A stretch of DNA of 64,000 nucleotides from Pseudomonas viridiflava. Its GTDB lineage: Bacteria; Pseudomonadota; Gammaproteobacteria; Pseudomonadales; Pseudomonadaceae. The notes beneath the pieces are model-generated. The model saw nothing but the letters and a program-made list of their open reading frames with translations, made no database searches and was not told the DNA's origin. The position numbers and the translations under genes were made by a program. This document shows positions 16,282 to 25,665 of the stretch, piece by piece; position 1 is the stretch's first letter; every line of letters begins with the position of its first letter. Location of the stretch: assembly GCF_900580865.1 (NCBI RefSeq), contig NZ_UTBZ01000228.1:310001-374000 (forward strand). The letters run 5' to 3'.

Positions 16282-17229
16282 TTAGATACCGTAGCTCATC
16301 AGTCGATCATAACGACGCTTCAACAGCGCTTCGTTATCGAACTTCTTCAGCATCGCCAGTTGCGAGCTCAGCTCGGCACGGATCGACGCAGCAGCGGCTG
16401 CCGGATCGCGATGGGCGCCGCCCAGAGGCTCGCCAATCACCTTGTCGACAATGCCCAGGCCTTTCAGACGCTCGGCAGTAATGCCCATCGCCTCAGCAGC
16501 ATCCGGCGCTTTTTCTGCGGTTTTCCACAGAATCGAAGCGCAACCTTCCGGCGAGATCACCGCGTAGGTCGAGTATTGCAGCATGTTCAACTGATCGCAG
16601 ACACCGATGGCCAGTGCACCGCCGGAACCACCCTCACCGATAACGGTGGCGATGATCGGGGTTTTCAGGCGCGACATCACGCGCAGGTTCCAGGCGATCG
16701 CTTCGCTCTGGTTGCGCTCTTCTGCGTCGATACCAGGATAAGCACCCGGGGTGTCGATGAAGGTCAGGATCGGCATTTTGAAACGCTCGGCCATTTCCAT
16801 CAGTCGGCAAGCCTTGCGGTAGCCTTCCGGACGCGGCATGCCGAAGTTGCGGCGAACCTTCTCGCGCACTTCACGGCCTTTCTGGTGACCGATGATCATC
16901 ACCGGCTGGTCTTCCAGACGGGCGATACCGCCAACGATGGCCGCGTCGTCAGAGAAGTGACGGTCGCCGTGCAGTTCGTCGAACTCGGTGAAGATGTGCT
17001 CGATGTAATCGAGGGTGTACGGGCGTTTCGGGTGACGTGCCAGACGTGCGATCTGCCAGCTGGTCAGCTTGCCGAAGATGTCTTCGGTCAGCGTTTTGCT
17101 CTTGTCCTGCAGGCGGGAGATCTCATCGCCGATATTCAGCGAATTGTCATTACCGACCAAGCGCAACTCTTCGATCTTGGCTTGCAGGTCGGCGATCGGC
17201 TGTTCGAAATCTAGAAAATTCGGGTTCAT
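16282..17229 (-). CDS. accA: Acetyl-CoA carboxylase carboxyltransferase subunit alpha
   Basis: A 315-residue subunit which with AccD transfers carboxyl from carboxybiotin to acetyl-CoA, the committed step of fatty-acid synthesis. Conserved PGAYPGIDAEERNQSEAIA and IGEGGSGGALAI segments form the CoA and carboxyl sites. The start MNPNFLDFEQ gives the standard length. It follows dnaE in the same direction with a 139-base gap, as in many gammaproteobacteria. Confidence 0.98.
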   Translation of the reverse strand: MNPNFLDFEQPIADLQAKIEELRLVGNDNSLNIGDEISRLQDKSKTLTEDIFGKLTSWQIARLARHPKRPYTLDYIEHIFTEFDELHGDRHFSDDAAIVGGIARLEDQPVMIIGHQKGREVREKVRRNFGMPRPEGYRKACRLMEMAERFKMPILTFIDTPGAYPGIDAEERNQSEAIAWNLRVMSRLKTPIIATVIGEGGSGGALAIGVCDQLNMLQYSTYAVISPEGCASILWKTAEKAPDAAEAMGITAERLKGLGIVDKVIGEPLGGAHRDPAAAAASIRAELSSQLAMLKKFDNEALLKRRYDRLMSYGI

Positions 17230-17368
17230 AGGCGTCCGTCTTGGGTCGTGTCCCAAATGAGCTTGGGCCGGCCGGTTGTCTATTCGCGCCCTACCTTAAG
17301 GGAGAGGCGCGCTGGGGTCGAGATTAAAAATTCAGGTTGCGGGCAAGCGCCATGATGGCACTCGCCGG

Positions 17369-20300
17369 TCAACGGTATTGGAGGAAGACGTTGTCTCGCC
17401 CGAACTGGTCACGCAGAGCCTGAATCAAGGCATCCGCCGGATCAATTCGCCACGTCTCGCCGAACTGCAGCAAGGTCTTCGCATCCGGGCTGGTGTACTC
17501 CATGGTGATCGGGCACGCGCCGCGATGACGCTTGAGCAAATCACCCAACCAGCGTAGCTGATCGCCTTTCAGGTCCTGGGTTTGCAGCTTCAGGCGCAGG
17601 CTCTCGGCCAGATTCGTGCGGGCATCTTCCATGCTCATCACGCGCTTGACTCGCAAGCGCAGACCACCGGAGAAGTCGTCGTTGCTGACTTCACCTTCGA
17701 CCACCACCATCGCGTCAGTCTGCAACAACGACTGCGCAGAATGGAACGCATCGGCGAACAGCGACGCCTCGATCCGCCCCGAGCGGTCATCGAGGGTGAT
17801 GAAACCCATCTTGTCGCCCTTCTTGTTCTTCATCACCCGCAGGGCAATGATCATCCCCGCCACGGTTTGTGTATCCCGGGCCGGTTTCAGGTCGATGATG
17901 CGCTGACGGGCGAAACGGCGAATCTCGCCTTCGTATTCGTCGATCGGGTGACCGGTCAGGTACAGGCCCAAGGTGTCTTTTTCACCTTTGAGGCGTTCCT
18001 TGAGGGTCAGCTCCTTGGCCTTGCGATGGGACGCATAAACGTCGGCGTCTTCCTCGACAAACAGCCCGCCGAACAGGTCGGCATGGCCGCTGTCGTGAGT
18101 GCGCGCGGTCTGTTCAGCAGCCTTGATCGCCTCTTCCATCGCCGCCAGCAGTACGGCGCGGTTGCGGTCGATGTTGGCCTGATAAGCCTTCTGTTCGTCG
18201 TGGAAGTACGGCCCCAGACGATCCAGCGCACCACTGCGGATCAGACCGTCCAGCGTACGTTTGTTGATGCGCTTGAGGTCGACCCGCGCGCAGAAATCGA
18301 ACAGATCCTTGAACGGACCTTCTTGACGCGCTTCGGTGATCGCTTCCACCGGGCCTTCACCGACACCTTTGATCGCGCCGAGGCCATACACGATGCGGCC
18401 GTCGTCGTTCACCGTGAACTTGAACTCCGACGTGTTCACGTCCGGCGCGTCGAGGCGCAGCTTCATGGTGCGCACTTCCTCGATCAAGGTCACGACCTTG
18501 TCGGTGTTGTGCATATCCGCCGAGAGTACCGCGGCCATGAATGGCGCCGGGTAGTGGGCTTTCAGCCATGCAGTCTGGTATGAGACCAGACCGTAAGCGG
18601 CGGAGTGGGATTTGTTGAAGCCGTAACCGGCGAATTTTTCTACCAGGTCAAAGATGTTACCGGCAAGGTCGGCGTCGATATTGTTGGTCGCGCAACCCTC
18701 AATGAAACCGCCGCGCTGCTTGGCCATTTCCTCAGGCTTTTTCTTACCCATCGCCCGACGGAGCATGTCCGCACCGCCGAGGGTGTAGCCGGCCATGACC
18801 TGAGCGATCTGCATCACCTGTTCCTGATACAGGATGATGCCGTAAGTCGGCGCCAGAACCGGCTTCAAACCTTCGTACTGGTAATCCGAGTGCGGGTACG
18901 CCAGTTCGGCGCGACCGTGCTTACGGTTGATGAAGTCGTCCACCATGCCGGACTGCAGCGGGCCCGGACGGAACAGGGCCACCAGTGCGATCAAGTCTTC
19001 CAGGCAGTCGGGCTTGAGCTTTTTGATCAGCTCTTTCATGCCGCGCGATTCAAGCTGGAACACCGCGGTGGTTTCAGCTTTCTGCAACAACGAGTACGTC
19101 GGTTTGTCGTCCAGCGGGATAAACGCAATATCCAGCGGCGGCTCGTTGACCTTGGCGCGGTCGCGGTTAATCGTTTTCAGCGCCCAGTCAATGATCGTCA
19201 GGGTCCGCAGACCGAGGAAGTCGAACTTCACCAGGCCGGCCGCCTCAACGTCGTCCTTGTCGAACTGGGTAACCAGACCGTCGCCGGCCTCGTCGCAATA
19301 GATCGGCGAGAAGTCAGTCAGCTTGGTCGGCGCAATAACCACACCACCGGCGTGCTTACCAACGTTACGCACCACGCCTTCGAGCTTGCGCGCCATCTCC
19401 CAGATTTCCGCAGCTTCTTCATCGACCTTGATGAAGTCGCGGAGGATTTCTTCCTGCTCGTAGGCTTTTTCCAGGGTCATGCCGACTTCGAACGGAATCA
19501 TCTTCGACAGACGATCGGCCAGACCGTAGGACTTGCCCTGTACACGCGCCACGTCGCGCACCACAGCCTTGGCGGCCATGGAACCGAAAGTGATGATCTG
19601 GCTTACCGCGTTGCGGCCGTACTTCTCGGCCACGTAATCGATCACGCGGTCACGACCGTCCATGCAGAAGTCGACGTCGAAGTCGGGCATCGATACCCGT
19701 TCCGGGTTAAGAAAACGTTCGAACAGCAGGTCGTATTCCAGCGGATCGAGGTCGGTGATCTTCTGCACGTAGGCCACCAACGAACCGGCACCCGACCCAC
19801 GGCCCGGACCTACCGGCACGCCGTTGTTCTTGGCCCACTGGATAAAGTCCATCACGATCAGGAAGTAACCGGGAAAGCCCATCTGGATGATGATATCCAG
19901 CTCGAAATTCAAGCGGTCGACGTAGACCTGACGCTTGGCTTCATAGTCTTCGGTGGTGTCTTTGGGCAGCAGCACCGACAAGCGTTCTTCGAGACCGTCG
20001 AAGGAGACCTTGCGGAAATATTCATCGATGGTCATGCCATCGGGAATCGGGAAGTTGGGCAAAAAGTGCGTGCCCAGTTTGACTTCGATGTTGCAGCGCT
20101 TGGCGATCTCGACGGTGTTTTCAATCGCGTCAGGAATATCGCTGAACAGCTCGATCATCTCCTCGGCGCTTTTCAGGTATTGCTGATCACTGTAATTCTT
20201 CGAGCGCCGCGGATCGTCGAGGGCACGGCCCTCACCGATGCACACGCGGGTTTCGTGGGCGGCGAAATCTTCCTGCTTGATGAAGCGCACATCGTTGGTC

Positions 20301-20890
20301 GCGACCAGCGGCGCGCCAAGCTTGTCGGCGAGGGCGACAGCGCCGTGCAATTGTTCTTCATCGTTGGGACGGTTGGTGCGCTGGATTTCCAGATAGAAAC
20401 GATCCGGGAATACCGCCATCCATTCGCGCGCCAGGGCTTCGGCTTCGGTCGGGTTGCCGCCGATCATGGCCATGCCGATTTCGCCTTCTTTGGCGGCGGA
20501 CAGCATGATCAGGCCTTCGTTGGCTTCGGCGACCCACTCGCGCTCGACAATGATCATGCCGTTGCGCTGGCCTTCGATGAAGCCGCGCGAGATCAACTCG
20601 GTGAGGTTGCGATAACCCTTGGCATTCATCACCAACAGGCTGAGCCGACTCAGCGGTGCGTCAGGGTCTTTGTTCGACAGCCACAGGTCAGCGCCGCAGA
20701 TCGGCTTGATACCGGCGCCCATGGTGTTTTTATAGAATTTGACCAGAGAACACATGTTGTTCTGGTCGGTGACCGCGACTGCCGGCATGTTCATGGCGGT
20801 CAGCGCCTTGACCAGCGGCTTGATCCGCACCAGCCCGTCGACCAGGGAGTATTCAGTGTGCAGGCGTAGATGAACGAATGAAGCCGGCAT
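17369..20890 (-). CDS. dnaE: DNA polymerase III subunit alpha
   Basis: A 1173-residue replicative polymerase. The N-terminal PHP domain (about 5-270) begins FVHLRLHTEYSLVDG. The palm domain carries the catalytic Asp motif PDFDVDF near residue 400, and GPGRGSGAGSLVAYV is close upstream. A C-terminal OB fold is expected at about 980-1080. Length is identical to the usual Pseudomonas protein. A hairpin with a weak T-rich tail lies between it and the end of rnhB. Confidence 0.98.
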   Translation of the reverse strand: MPASFVHLRLHTEYSLVDGLVRIKPLVKALTAMNMPAVAVTDQNNMCSLVKFYKNTMGAGIKPICGADLWLSNKDPDAPLSRLSLLVMNAKGYRNLTELISRGFIEGQRNGMIIVEREWVAEANEGLIMLSAAKEGEIGMAMIGGNPTEAEALAREWMAVFPDRFYLEIQRTNRPNDEEQLHGAVALADKLGAPLVATNDVRFIKQEDFAAHETRVCIGEGRALDDPRRSKNYSDQQYLKSAEEMIELFSDIPDAIENTVEIAKRCNIEVKLGTHFLPNFPIPDGMTIDEYFRKVSFDGLEERLSVLLPKDTTEDYEAKRQVYVDRLNFELDIIIQMGFPGYFLIVMDFIQWAKNNGVPVGPGRGSGAGSLVAYVQKITDLDPLEYDLLFERFLNPERVSMPDFDVDFCMDGRDRVIDYVAEKYGRNAVSQIITFGSMAAKAVVRDVARVQGKSYGLADRLSKMIPFEVGMTLEKAYEQEEILRDFIKVDEEAAEIWEMARKLEGVVRNVGKHAGGVVIAPTKLTDFSPIYCDEAGDGLVTQFDKDDVEAAGLVKFDFLGLRTLTIIDWALKTINRDRAKVNEPPLDIAFIPLDDKPTYSLLQKAETTAVFQLESRGMKELIKKLKPDCLEDLIALVALFRPGPLQSGMVDDFINRKHGRAELAYPHSDYQYEGLKPVLAPTYGIILYQEQVMQIAQVMAGYTLGGADMLRRAMGKKKPEEMAKQRGGFIEGCATNNIDADLAGNIFDLVEKFAGYGFNKSHSAAYGLVSYQTAWLKAHYPAPFMAAVLSADMHNTDKVVTLIEEVRTMKLRLDAPDVNTSEFKFTVNDDGRIVYGLGAIKGVGEGPVEAITEARQEGPFKDLFDFCARVDLKRINKRTLDGLIRSGALDRLGPYFHDEQKAYQANIDRNRAVLLAAMEEAIKAAEQTARTHDSGHADLFGGLFVEEDADVYASHRKAKELTLKERLKGEKDTLGLYLTGHPIDEYEGEIRRFARQRIIDLKPARDTQTVAGMIIALRVMKNKKGDKMGFITLDDRSGRIEASLFADAFHSAQSLLQTDAMVVVEGEVSNDDFSGGLRLRVKRVMSMEDARTNLAESLRLKLQTQDLKGDQLRWLGDLLKRHRGACPITMEYTSPDAKTLLQFGETWRIDPADALIQALRDQFGRDNVFLQYR

Positions 20891-20921
20891 AGTGATCCTG
20901 TCCAGTTACATAGAGACAACA

Positions 20922-20943
20922 AGGCCCGGATTGTACCGGGCCT
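20922..20943 (-). terminator. Hairpin between rnhB and dnaE
   Basis: AGGCCCGG (20922-20929) pairs perfectly with CCGGGCCT (20936-20943); on the minus strand TTGTTGT follows. It may partly end the lpx-rnhB transcript before dnaE. Confidence 0.55.
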
Positions 20944-20966
20944 CGAACAAAACATCAGCCTTGCGA

Positions 20967-21608
20967 CTAAACCTGCGTCAGACCTTCCAGCGCCTCATAA
21001 GCCTGACGCACCGGGGCGAACGAGCGCCGGTGAATCGGCGTCGGGCCAAGACGCACCAACGCTTCCAGATGAACGGGCGTCGGGTAGCCTTTATGACCGC
21101 CGATGCCGTAACCCGGGTAGATCAATTCGAACGCAGCCATTTCACGGTCGCGGCTGACCTTGGCCAGAATCGACGCAGCAGCAATCGCCGGCACCTTGCC
21201 GTCGCCCTGCACCACCGCTTCGGCGCGCATCGGCAGTTGCGGGCAACGGTTGCCGTCGATCATCGCCAGTTTCGGCTGAATATGCAGACCGGCGACCGCG
21301 CGCTGCATGGCCAGCATGGTCGCGTGGAGGATGTTCAGCTCGTCGATTTCCTCGACTTCGGCGCGGGCGATGCACCAGCTCAGGGATTTCTCGATGATTT
21401 CGTCGTAGAGCTTTTCGCGTTTGGCTTCGGTGAGCTTCTTCGAATCGTTGAGGCCGAGGATCGGGCGGTTCGGATCAAGGATCACCGCTGCCGTGACCAC
21501 GGCCCCGCACAACGGGCCGCGACCGACTTCATCGACGCCGGCGACCAGTTCTTCAACTTCGGCGACCAGGGTGAAATCCAGGCCCATCTGCATGCTTGTC
21601 TTGCTCAT
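20967..21608 (-). CDS. rnhB: Ribonuclease HII
   Basis: A 213-residue endonuclease that removes ribonucleotides and RNA from RNA-DNA hybrids. The acidic metal-binding residues are in GVDEVGRGPL and in MIDGNR, with a further Asp in ASILAKVSRDREM. The start at 21608 overlaps the lpxB stop by four bases (ATGA); a downstream Met at 21593 would shorten it by five residues. The lpxB-rnhB-dnaE order is widely conserved. Confidence 0.96.
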   Translation of the reverse strand: MSKTSMQMGLDFTLVAEVEELVAGVDEVGRGPLCGAVVTAAVILDPNRPILGLNDSKKLTEAKREKLYDEIIEKSLSWCIARAEVEEIDELNILHATMLAMQRAVAGLHIQPKLAMIDGNRCPQLPMRAEAVVQGDGKVPAIAAASILAKVSRDREMAAFELIYPGYGIGGHKGYPTPVHLEALVRLGPTPIHRRSFAPVRQAYEALEGLTQV

Positions 21609-22735
21609 CGTGTCTGACCGATCAGGTTGAGGACGGCGTCCGCCGCCTGATTGGAGGCGTCCAGGCGCAGTGTGCGATGGATCTCGTCGAAACCGCGGGT
21701 CTGCTCTTCGCCGCCTTCGATCAATGGCGACAGCGTCTGCGCCAGTGCTTCGACCGTCGCATCATCCTGCAACAATTCTGGAACCAGCAAACGCTGGGCC
21801 AGCAGGTTTGGCAGGGACACGTACGGGCTCTTGACCATGCGTTTGAGAATCCAGAACGTCAACGGCGCCAAGCGGTACGCCACTACCATCGGCCGCTTGT
21901 ACAACAGCGCTTCGAGAGTGGCGGTGCCGGAGGCGATCAACACGGCGTTGCACGCGGCCAGAGCCAGATGGGATTTGCCATCGAGCAGGGTCACCGGCAG
22001 ATCGCGACCGGCAAGCAGCTCTTCAAGTTGCGCGCGGCGCTCCGGGTTGGCGCACGGGATGACAAAGCGCAAACCCGGGCGCAATGCACGCAGACGTTCA
22101 GCGGTATCGAGGAACAGCGCGCCCAGTCGGGACACTTCGCCGCCACGGCTGCCGGGCATCAACGCCACCAGCGGGCCGTCGGGCAAGCCCAGCTCGGCAC
22201 GTGCCGCAGCACGATCGGCTTCCAGCGGAATGGTATCGGCCAGGGTGTGACCGACGAACCGCACTGGCACGCCCTTCTCTTCGTAAAATTTTGCTTCGAA
22301 CGGCAGCAGCGTCAGCATCAGATCGCAGCCTTCGCGGATCTTCAGCACACGCTTCTGCCGCCACGCCCATACCGACGGGCTGACGTAATGCACGGTTTTG
22401 ATCCCGGCCTGACGCAGCTTGAGTTCGATATTGAGGTTGAAGTCCGGCGCGTCGATGCCGATGAACACGTCCGGCTTCTCGGCGATCAGCGTGGCGATCA
22501 AGTCCTTGCGGCGCTTGAGCAATTCACGCAAACGGCCGAGAACTTCCACCAGGCCCATGACCGACAAGCGTTCCATGGGAAAGTAGGAAGTCAGCCCCTC
22601 GGCCTGCATCAACGGGCCGCCGACGCCGATGAACTCGACCGCCGGATGTTGAGCCTTGAGCGCGCGCATGAGGCCGGCGCCGAGAATGTCACCGGAAGCT
22701 TCACCCGCCACCAGCGCAATACGCAAATTGGCCAT
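21605..22735 (-). CDS. lpxB: Lipid-A-disaccharide synthase
   Basis: A 376-residue GT19 glycosyltransferase joining UDP-diacylglucosamine and lipid X into the lipid A disaccharide at the inner membrane. The N-terminal VAGEASGDILGA motif is diagnostic. It starts two bases after the lpxA stop and overlaps rnhB. Confidence 0.97.
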   Translation of the reverse strand: MANLRIALVAGEASGDILGAGLMRALKAQHPAVEFIGVGGPLMQAEGLTSYFPMERLSVMGLVEVLGRLRELLKRRKDLIATLIAEKPDVFIGIDAPDFNLNIELKLRQAGIKTVHYVSPSVWAWRQKRVLKIREGCDLMLTLLPFEAKFYEEKGVPVRFVGHTLADTIPLEADRAAARAELGLPDGPLVALMPGSRGGEVSRLGALFLDTAERLRALRPGLRFVIPCANPERRAQLEELLAGRDLPVTLLDGKSHLALAACNAVLIASGTATLEALLYKRPMVVAYRLAPLTFWILKRMVKSPYVSLPNLLAQRLLVPELLQDDATVEALAQTLSPLIEGGEEQTRGFDEIHRTLRLDASNQAADAVLNLIGQTR

Positions 22736-22737
22736 GA

Positions 22738-23514
22738 TCAGCGAGTGATGCCGCGAGTCGACGACTGGATGGAGTCACGGAATATCGCAACTTCCGGGAA
22801 CTGCGCAGCAGGCTCGGCCAGTTCGGCCAACGCCTGTTCGACCGTGAGGCCTTGGCGATAGACGGTTTTGTAAGCGCGACGCAGGGTGTGGATCGCGTCC
22901 TCGCTGAAACCACGACGGCGCATGCCTTCGAAGTTCATGCTACGTGCTTCAGCAGGGTTGCCGAACACGGTGACGAACGCCGGAACGTCCTTGCCGATGG
23001 CGGTGCCCATACCGGAAAAGCTGTGGGCGCCGATATGGCAATACTGGTGAACCAGGGTGAACCCGGAGAGGATCGCCCAGTCATCCACGTGCACATGGCC
23101 GGCCAACGCGGTGTTGTTGACCAGAATGCAGTGGTTGCCGATGACGCTGTCGTGACCGATGTGCGCATAGGCCATGATCAGGTTGTGATCACCCAGCGTG
23201 GTTTCCGAGCGGTCCTGCACGGTGCCACGGTGAATCGTCACGCCTTCGCGGATGACGTTGTGGTCACCGATCACCAGACGGGTTTCTTCACCCTTGTATT
23301 TCAGATCGGGCGTGTCTTCGCCTACCGAGGAAAACTGGTAGATGCGATTGTGCTTGCCGATGCGGGTCGGGCCTTTGAGGATTACATGCGGCCCGATCAC
23401 GGTACCCTCGCCGATTTCCACACCTGCGCCGATGATCGACCACGGGCCGACCTCGACGCCATCAGCCAGAACGGCCGACGGATCGATGATTGCGCGAGGG
23501 TCAATCAAACTCAT
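22738..23514 (-). CDS. lpxA: UDP-N-acetylglucosamine acyltransferase
   Basis: A 258-residue trimeric left-handed beta-helix enzyme for the first acyl transfer of lipid A synthesis. Hexapeptide repeats fill residues 1-190; the catalytic His lies in IMAYAHIGHDSVIGN. The start overlaps the fabZ stop by four bases (ATGA). LpxA and FabZ compete for R-3-hydroxyacyl-ACP, so their coupling is meaningful. Confidence 0.97.
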   Translation of the reverse strand: MSLIDPRAIIDPSAVLADGVEVGPWSIIGAGVEIGEGTVIGPHVILKGPTRIGKHNRIYQFSSVGEDTPDLKYKGEETRLVIGDHNVIREGVTIHRGTVQDRSETTLGDHNLIMAYAHIGHDSVIGNHCILVNNTALAGHVHVDDWAILSGFTLVHQYCHIGAHSFSGMGTAIGKDVPAFVTVFGNPAEARSMNFEGMRRRGFSEDAIHTLRRAYKTVYRQGLTVEQALAELAEPAAQFPEVAIFRDSIQSSTRGITR

Positions 23515-23951
23515 AGCTTGCGTTCCGCGCAGATGATTTCAGCGGAGCAGACTGGCTTGCCGTCGACCGAAGCCTGGCATTCGAACTTCCAGATCTGACG
23601 CTTGCAGCTGATGAACTTGGCTTCAAGGATCAGTTGATCGCCCGGCAGCACCGGCTGGCGGAAACGCAGCTTGTCGGAACCGACGAAGTAATACAGCGTG
23701 CCGTCGGCCGGTTTGACGTCGAGCATTTTGAAACCGAGGATCCCGGCAGCCTGAGCCATCGCTTCGATGATCAACACGCCCGGCATGATTGGATGCGCCG
23801 GGAAGTGACCATTGAAGAACGGTTCATTGATGCTGACATTCTTGTAGGCGCGAATGCGCTTGCCTTCAGTGTCCAGTTCCACCACCCGGTCCACCAGCAG
23901 GAACGGGTAACGGTGAGGCAGGTATTCGCGAATCTCGTTGATGTCCATCAT
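23511..23951 (-). CDS. fabZ: 3-hydroxyacyl-ACP dehydratase FabZ
   Basis: A 146-residue hot-dog-fold dehydratase of type II fatty-acid synthesis. The catalytic His is in NGHFPAHPIMPGV and the catalytic Glu in LIIEAMAQ. Lies between lpxD (106-base gap) and lpxA. Confidence 0.97.
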   Translation of the reverse strand: MMDINEIREYLPHRYPFLLVDRVVELDTEGKRIRAYKNVSINEPFFNGHFPAHPIMPGVLIIEAMAQAAGILGFKMLDVKPADGTLYYFVGSDKLRFRQPVLPGDQLILEAKFISCKRQIWKFECQASVDGKPVCSAEIICAERKL

Positions 23952-24057
23952 TTCGGGGGGAAGCCTATGTAAAGATTGGGAGCGCGACTGACGCGCACTC
24001 CTCTAGCAAATCAAGGAGGCAGTCTAGAGGCTGTGCACACTTGATATGGAAATGGTA

Positions 24058-25113
24058 TCAGCCATCTGATGAAGCATTGCCGTCAGGGGTCACTTCCCCT
24101 ACGCGCTTTTCCAGCTGTTTCAACCGCCGCGCGATGTCATCGAGCTGACGGATGCGGGCCGCGCTTTTGCGCCATTCGGCCGCCGGTTGCATGGCTGTGC
24201 CGGAAGAATAGGCACCCGGCTCGGTAATCGAGTGAGTCACCATGGTCATCCCGGTCAGGAAAACGTTGTCGCAAATATCAATGTGACCCACCAGGCCAAC
24301 ACCGCCGGCGAGCATGCAATGCTTGCCGATTTTGGTGCTGCCGGAGATCCCGACGCACGCCGCCATGGCGGTGTGATCACCAACCTGAACGTTGTGGGCG
24401 ATCTGGATCTGGTTGTCGAGCTTCACGCCATTGCCGATCACGGTGTCAGCCAGAGCGCCGCGGTCGATGGCGGTGTTCACGCCAATCTCGACATCGTCGC
24501 CGATGGTCACGCCACCGATCTGAGCGATTTTCTGCCAGATGCCTTTTTCGTTGGCGAAGCCAAAGCCTTCACCGCCGAGCACGGCACCGGACTGAATCAC
24601 CACCCGTTTGCCGATGCGCACGTCGTGATACAGCGTCACGCGCGGGGCAAGCCAGCCGCCTTCACCGATTTCGCTGCGGGCACCGATAACGCAATGCGCG
24701 CCCAAGGTCACTTGCGCACCAATTCGCGCACCGGCCTCGATCACCACAAATGGGCCGATGCTGGCGGTTGGATCAACCACCGCGTCCGCCGCAATGACCG
24801 CTGACGGATGAATACCCGCAGTGGCTTTTGGCTTGGGATCGAACAGATGAGAGATACGCGCGTAAGCCAGGTAAGGATCAGGCACGATCAACGCATTACC
24901 GGCAAAACCTTCGGCATCAGCTTCTTTGAGCAGCAATGCAGCTGCCTGTGAGCCCGCCAGGTATTTGCGATATTGAGGGTTTGCCAGAAAGCTCAACTGA
25001 GCTGGGCCAGCCTCTTGCAAAGTGGCTAGCCCAGTAATTTGCTTCTCAGGGTCGCCACGCAGGGTGGCGCCGAGGAACTCGGCCAACTGGCCGAGCTTGA
25101 TAGTCACGGTCAT
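24058..25113 (-). CDS. lpxD: UDP-3-O-acylglucosamine N-acyltransferase
   Basis: A 351-residue acyltransferase for the third step of lipid A synthesis. An N-terminal uridine-binding domain (about 1-100) is followed by a left-handed beta-helix of hexapeptide repeats (about 105-300), with the catalytic His in QIQIAHNVQVGDH, and a C-terminal helix. It begins three bases after the skp stop. Confidence 0.97.
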   Translation of the reverse strand: MTVTIKLGQLAEFLGATLRGDPEKQITGLATLQEAGPAQLSFLANPQYRKYLAGSQAAALLLKEADAEGFAGNALIVPDPYLAYARISHLFDPKPKATAGIHPSAVIAADAVVDPTASIGPFVVIEAGARIGAQVTLGAHCVIGARSEIGEGGWLAPRVTLYHDVRIGKRVVIQSGAVLGGEGFGFANEKGIWQKIAQIGGVTIGDDVEIGVNTAIDRGALADTVIGNGVKLDNQIQIAHNVQVGDHTAMAACVGISGSTKIGKHCMLAGGVGLVGHIDICDNVFLTGMTMVTHSITEPGAYSSGTAMQPAAEWRKSAARIRQLDDIARRLKQLEKRVGEVTPDGNASSDG

Positions 25114-25116
25114 GGG

Positions 25117-25620
25117 TTACTTCAGCTGATTCATGCGCTCGATAACCTGGCGCGTGATGTCGTACTGAGGTTTGACATCAATCACTGCGCCACGCTCGAA
25201 CACCAGGTCAAAACCACCTTTCTTGATGACTTCTTCCACTGCGCTATCCAGTTTCGGCTTCAGTTGCTTGAGCATTTCGCGGTCGGCAACAGCTTTGGCT
25301 TCGTTCAGCTCTTTGGACTGGAACTGGAAGTCACGGGCCTTTTGCTTGAACTCCAGCTCCAGACGCTCACGCTCACCTTGCTGCATTTTATCGCCACCGG
25401 CCATCAGACGATCCTGAATACCCTTGGCGCTGCTTTCCAGAGTCTTCAGCTTGGTCAGTTGCGGACCGAATTTTTTCTCGGCATCCACAGCGTATTTCTT
25501 GGCCGCGTCGGATTCCAGCAAGGCCATCTGATAGTTCAGAACGGCAATTTTCATGTCGGCAAATGCCGGGCCTGCCACCATCAAGGAGGCCAGGAGAACC
25601 AATTGAGTCAACTTACGCAC
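25117..25620 (-). CDS. skp: Periplasmic chaperone Skp/OmpH
   Basis: A 167-residue periplasmic holdase for unfolded outer-membrane proteins. A signal peptide is visible (about 1-21, cleavage after FA in GPAFADMK), followed by long charged coiled-coil arms rich in Lys, Glu and Gln. It lies between bamA, the assembly machine it feeds, and lpxD. Confidence 0.95.
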   Translation of the reverse strand: MRKLTQLVLLASLMVAGPAFADMKIAVLNYQMALLESDAAKKYAVDAEKKFGPQLTKLKTLESSAKGIQDRLMAGGDKMQQGERERLELEFKQKARDFQFQSKELNEAKAVADREMLKQLKPKLDSAVEEVIKKGGFDLVFERGAVIDVKPQYDITRQVIERMNQLK

Positions 25621-25665
25621 GATGCACTCCTACAAAATCCATTGTCGTTATCTTGGGTCAGACGC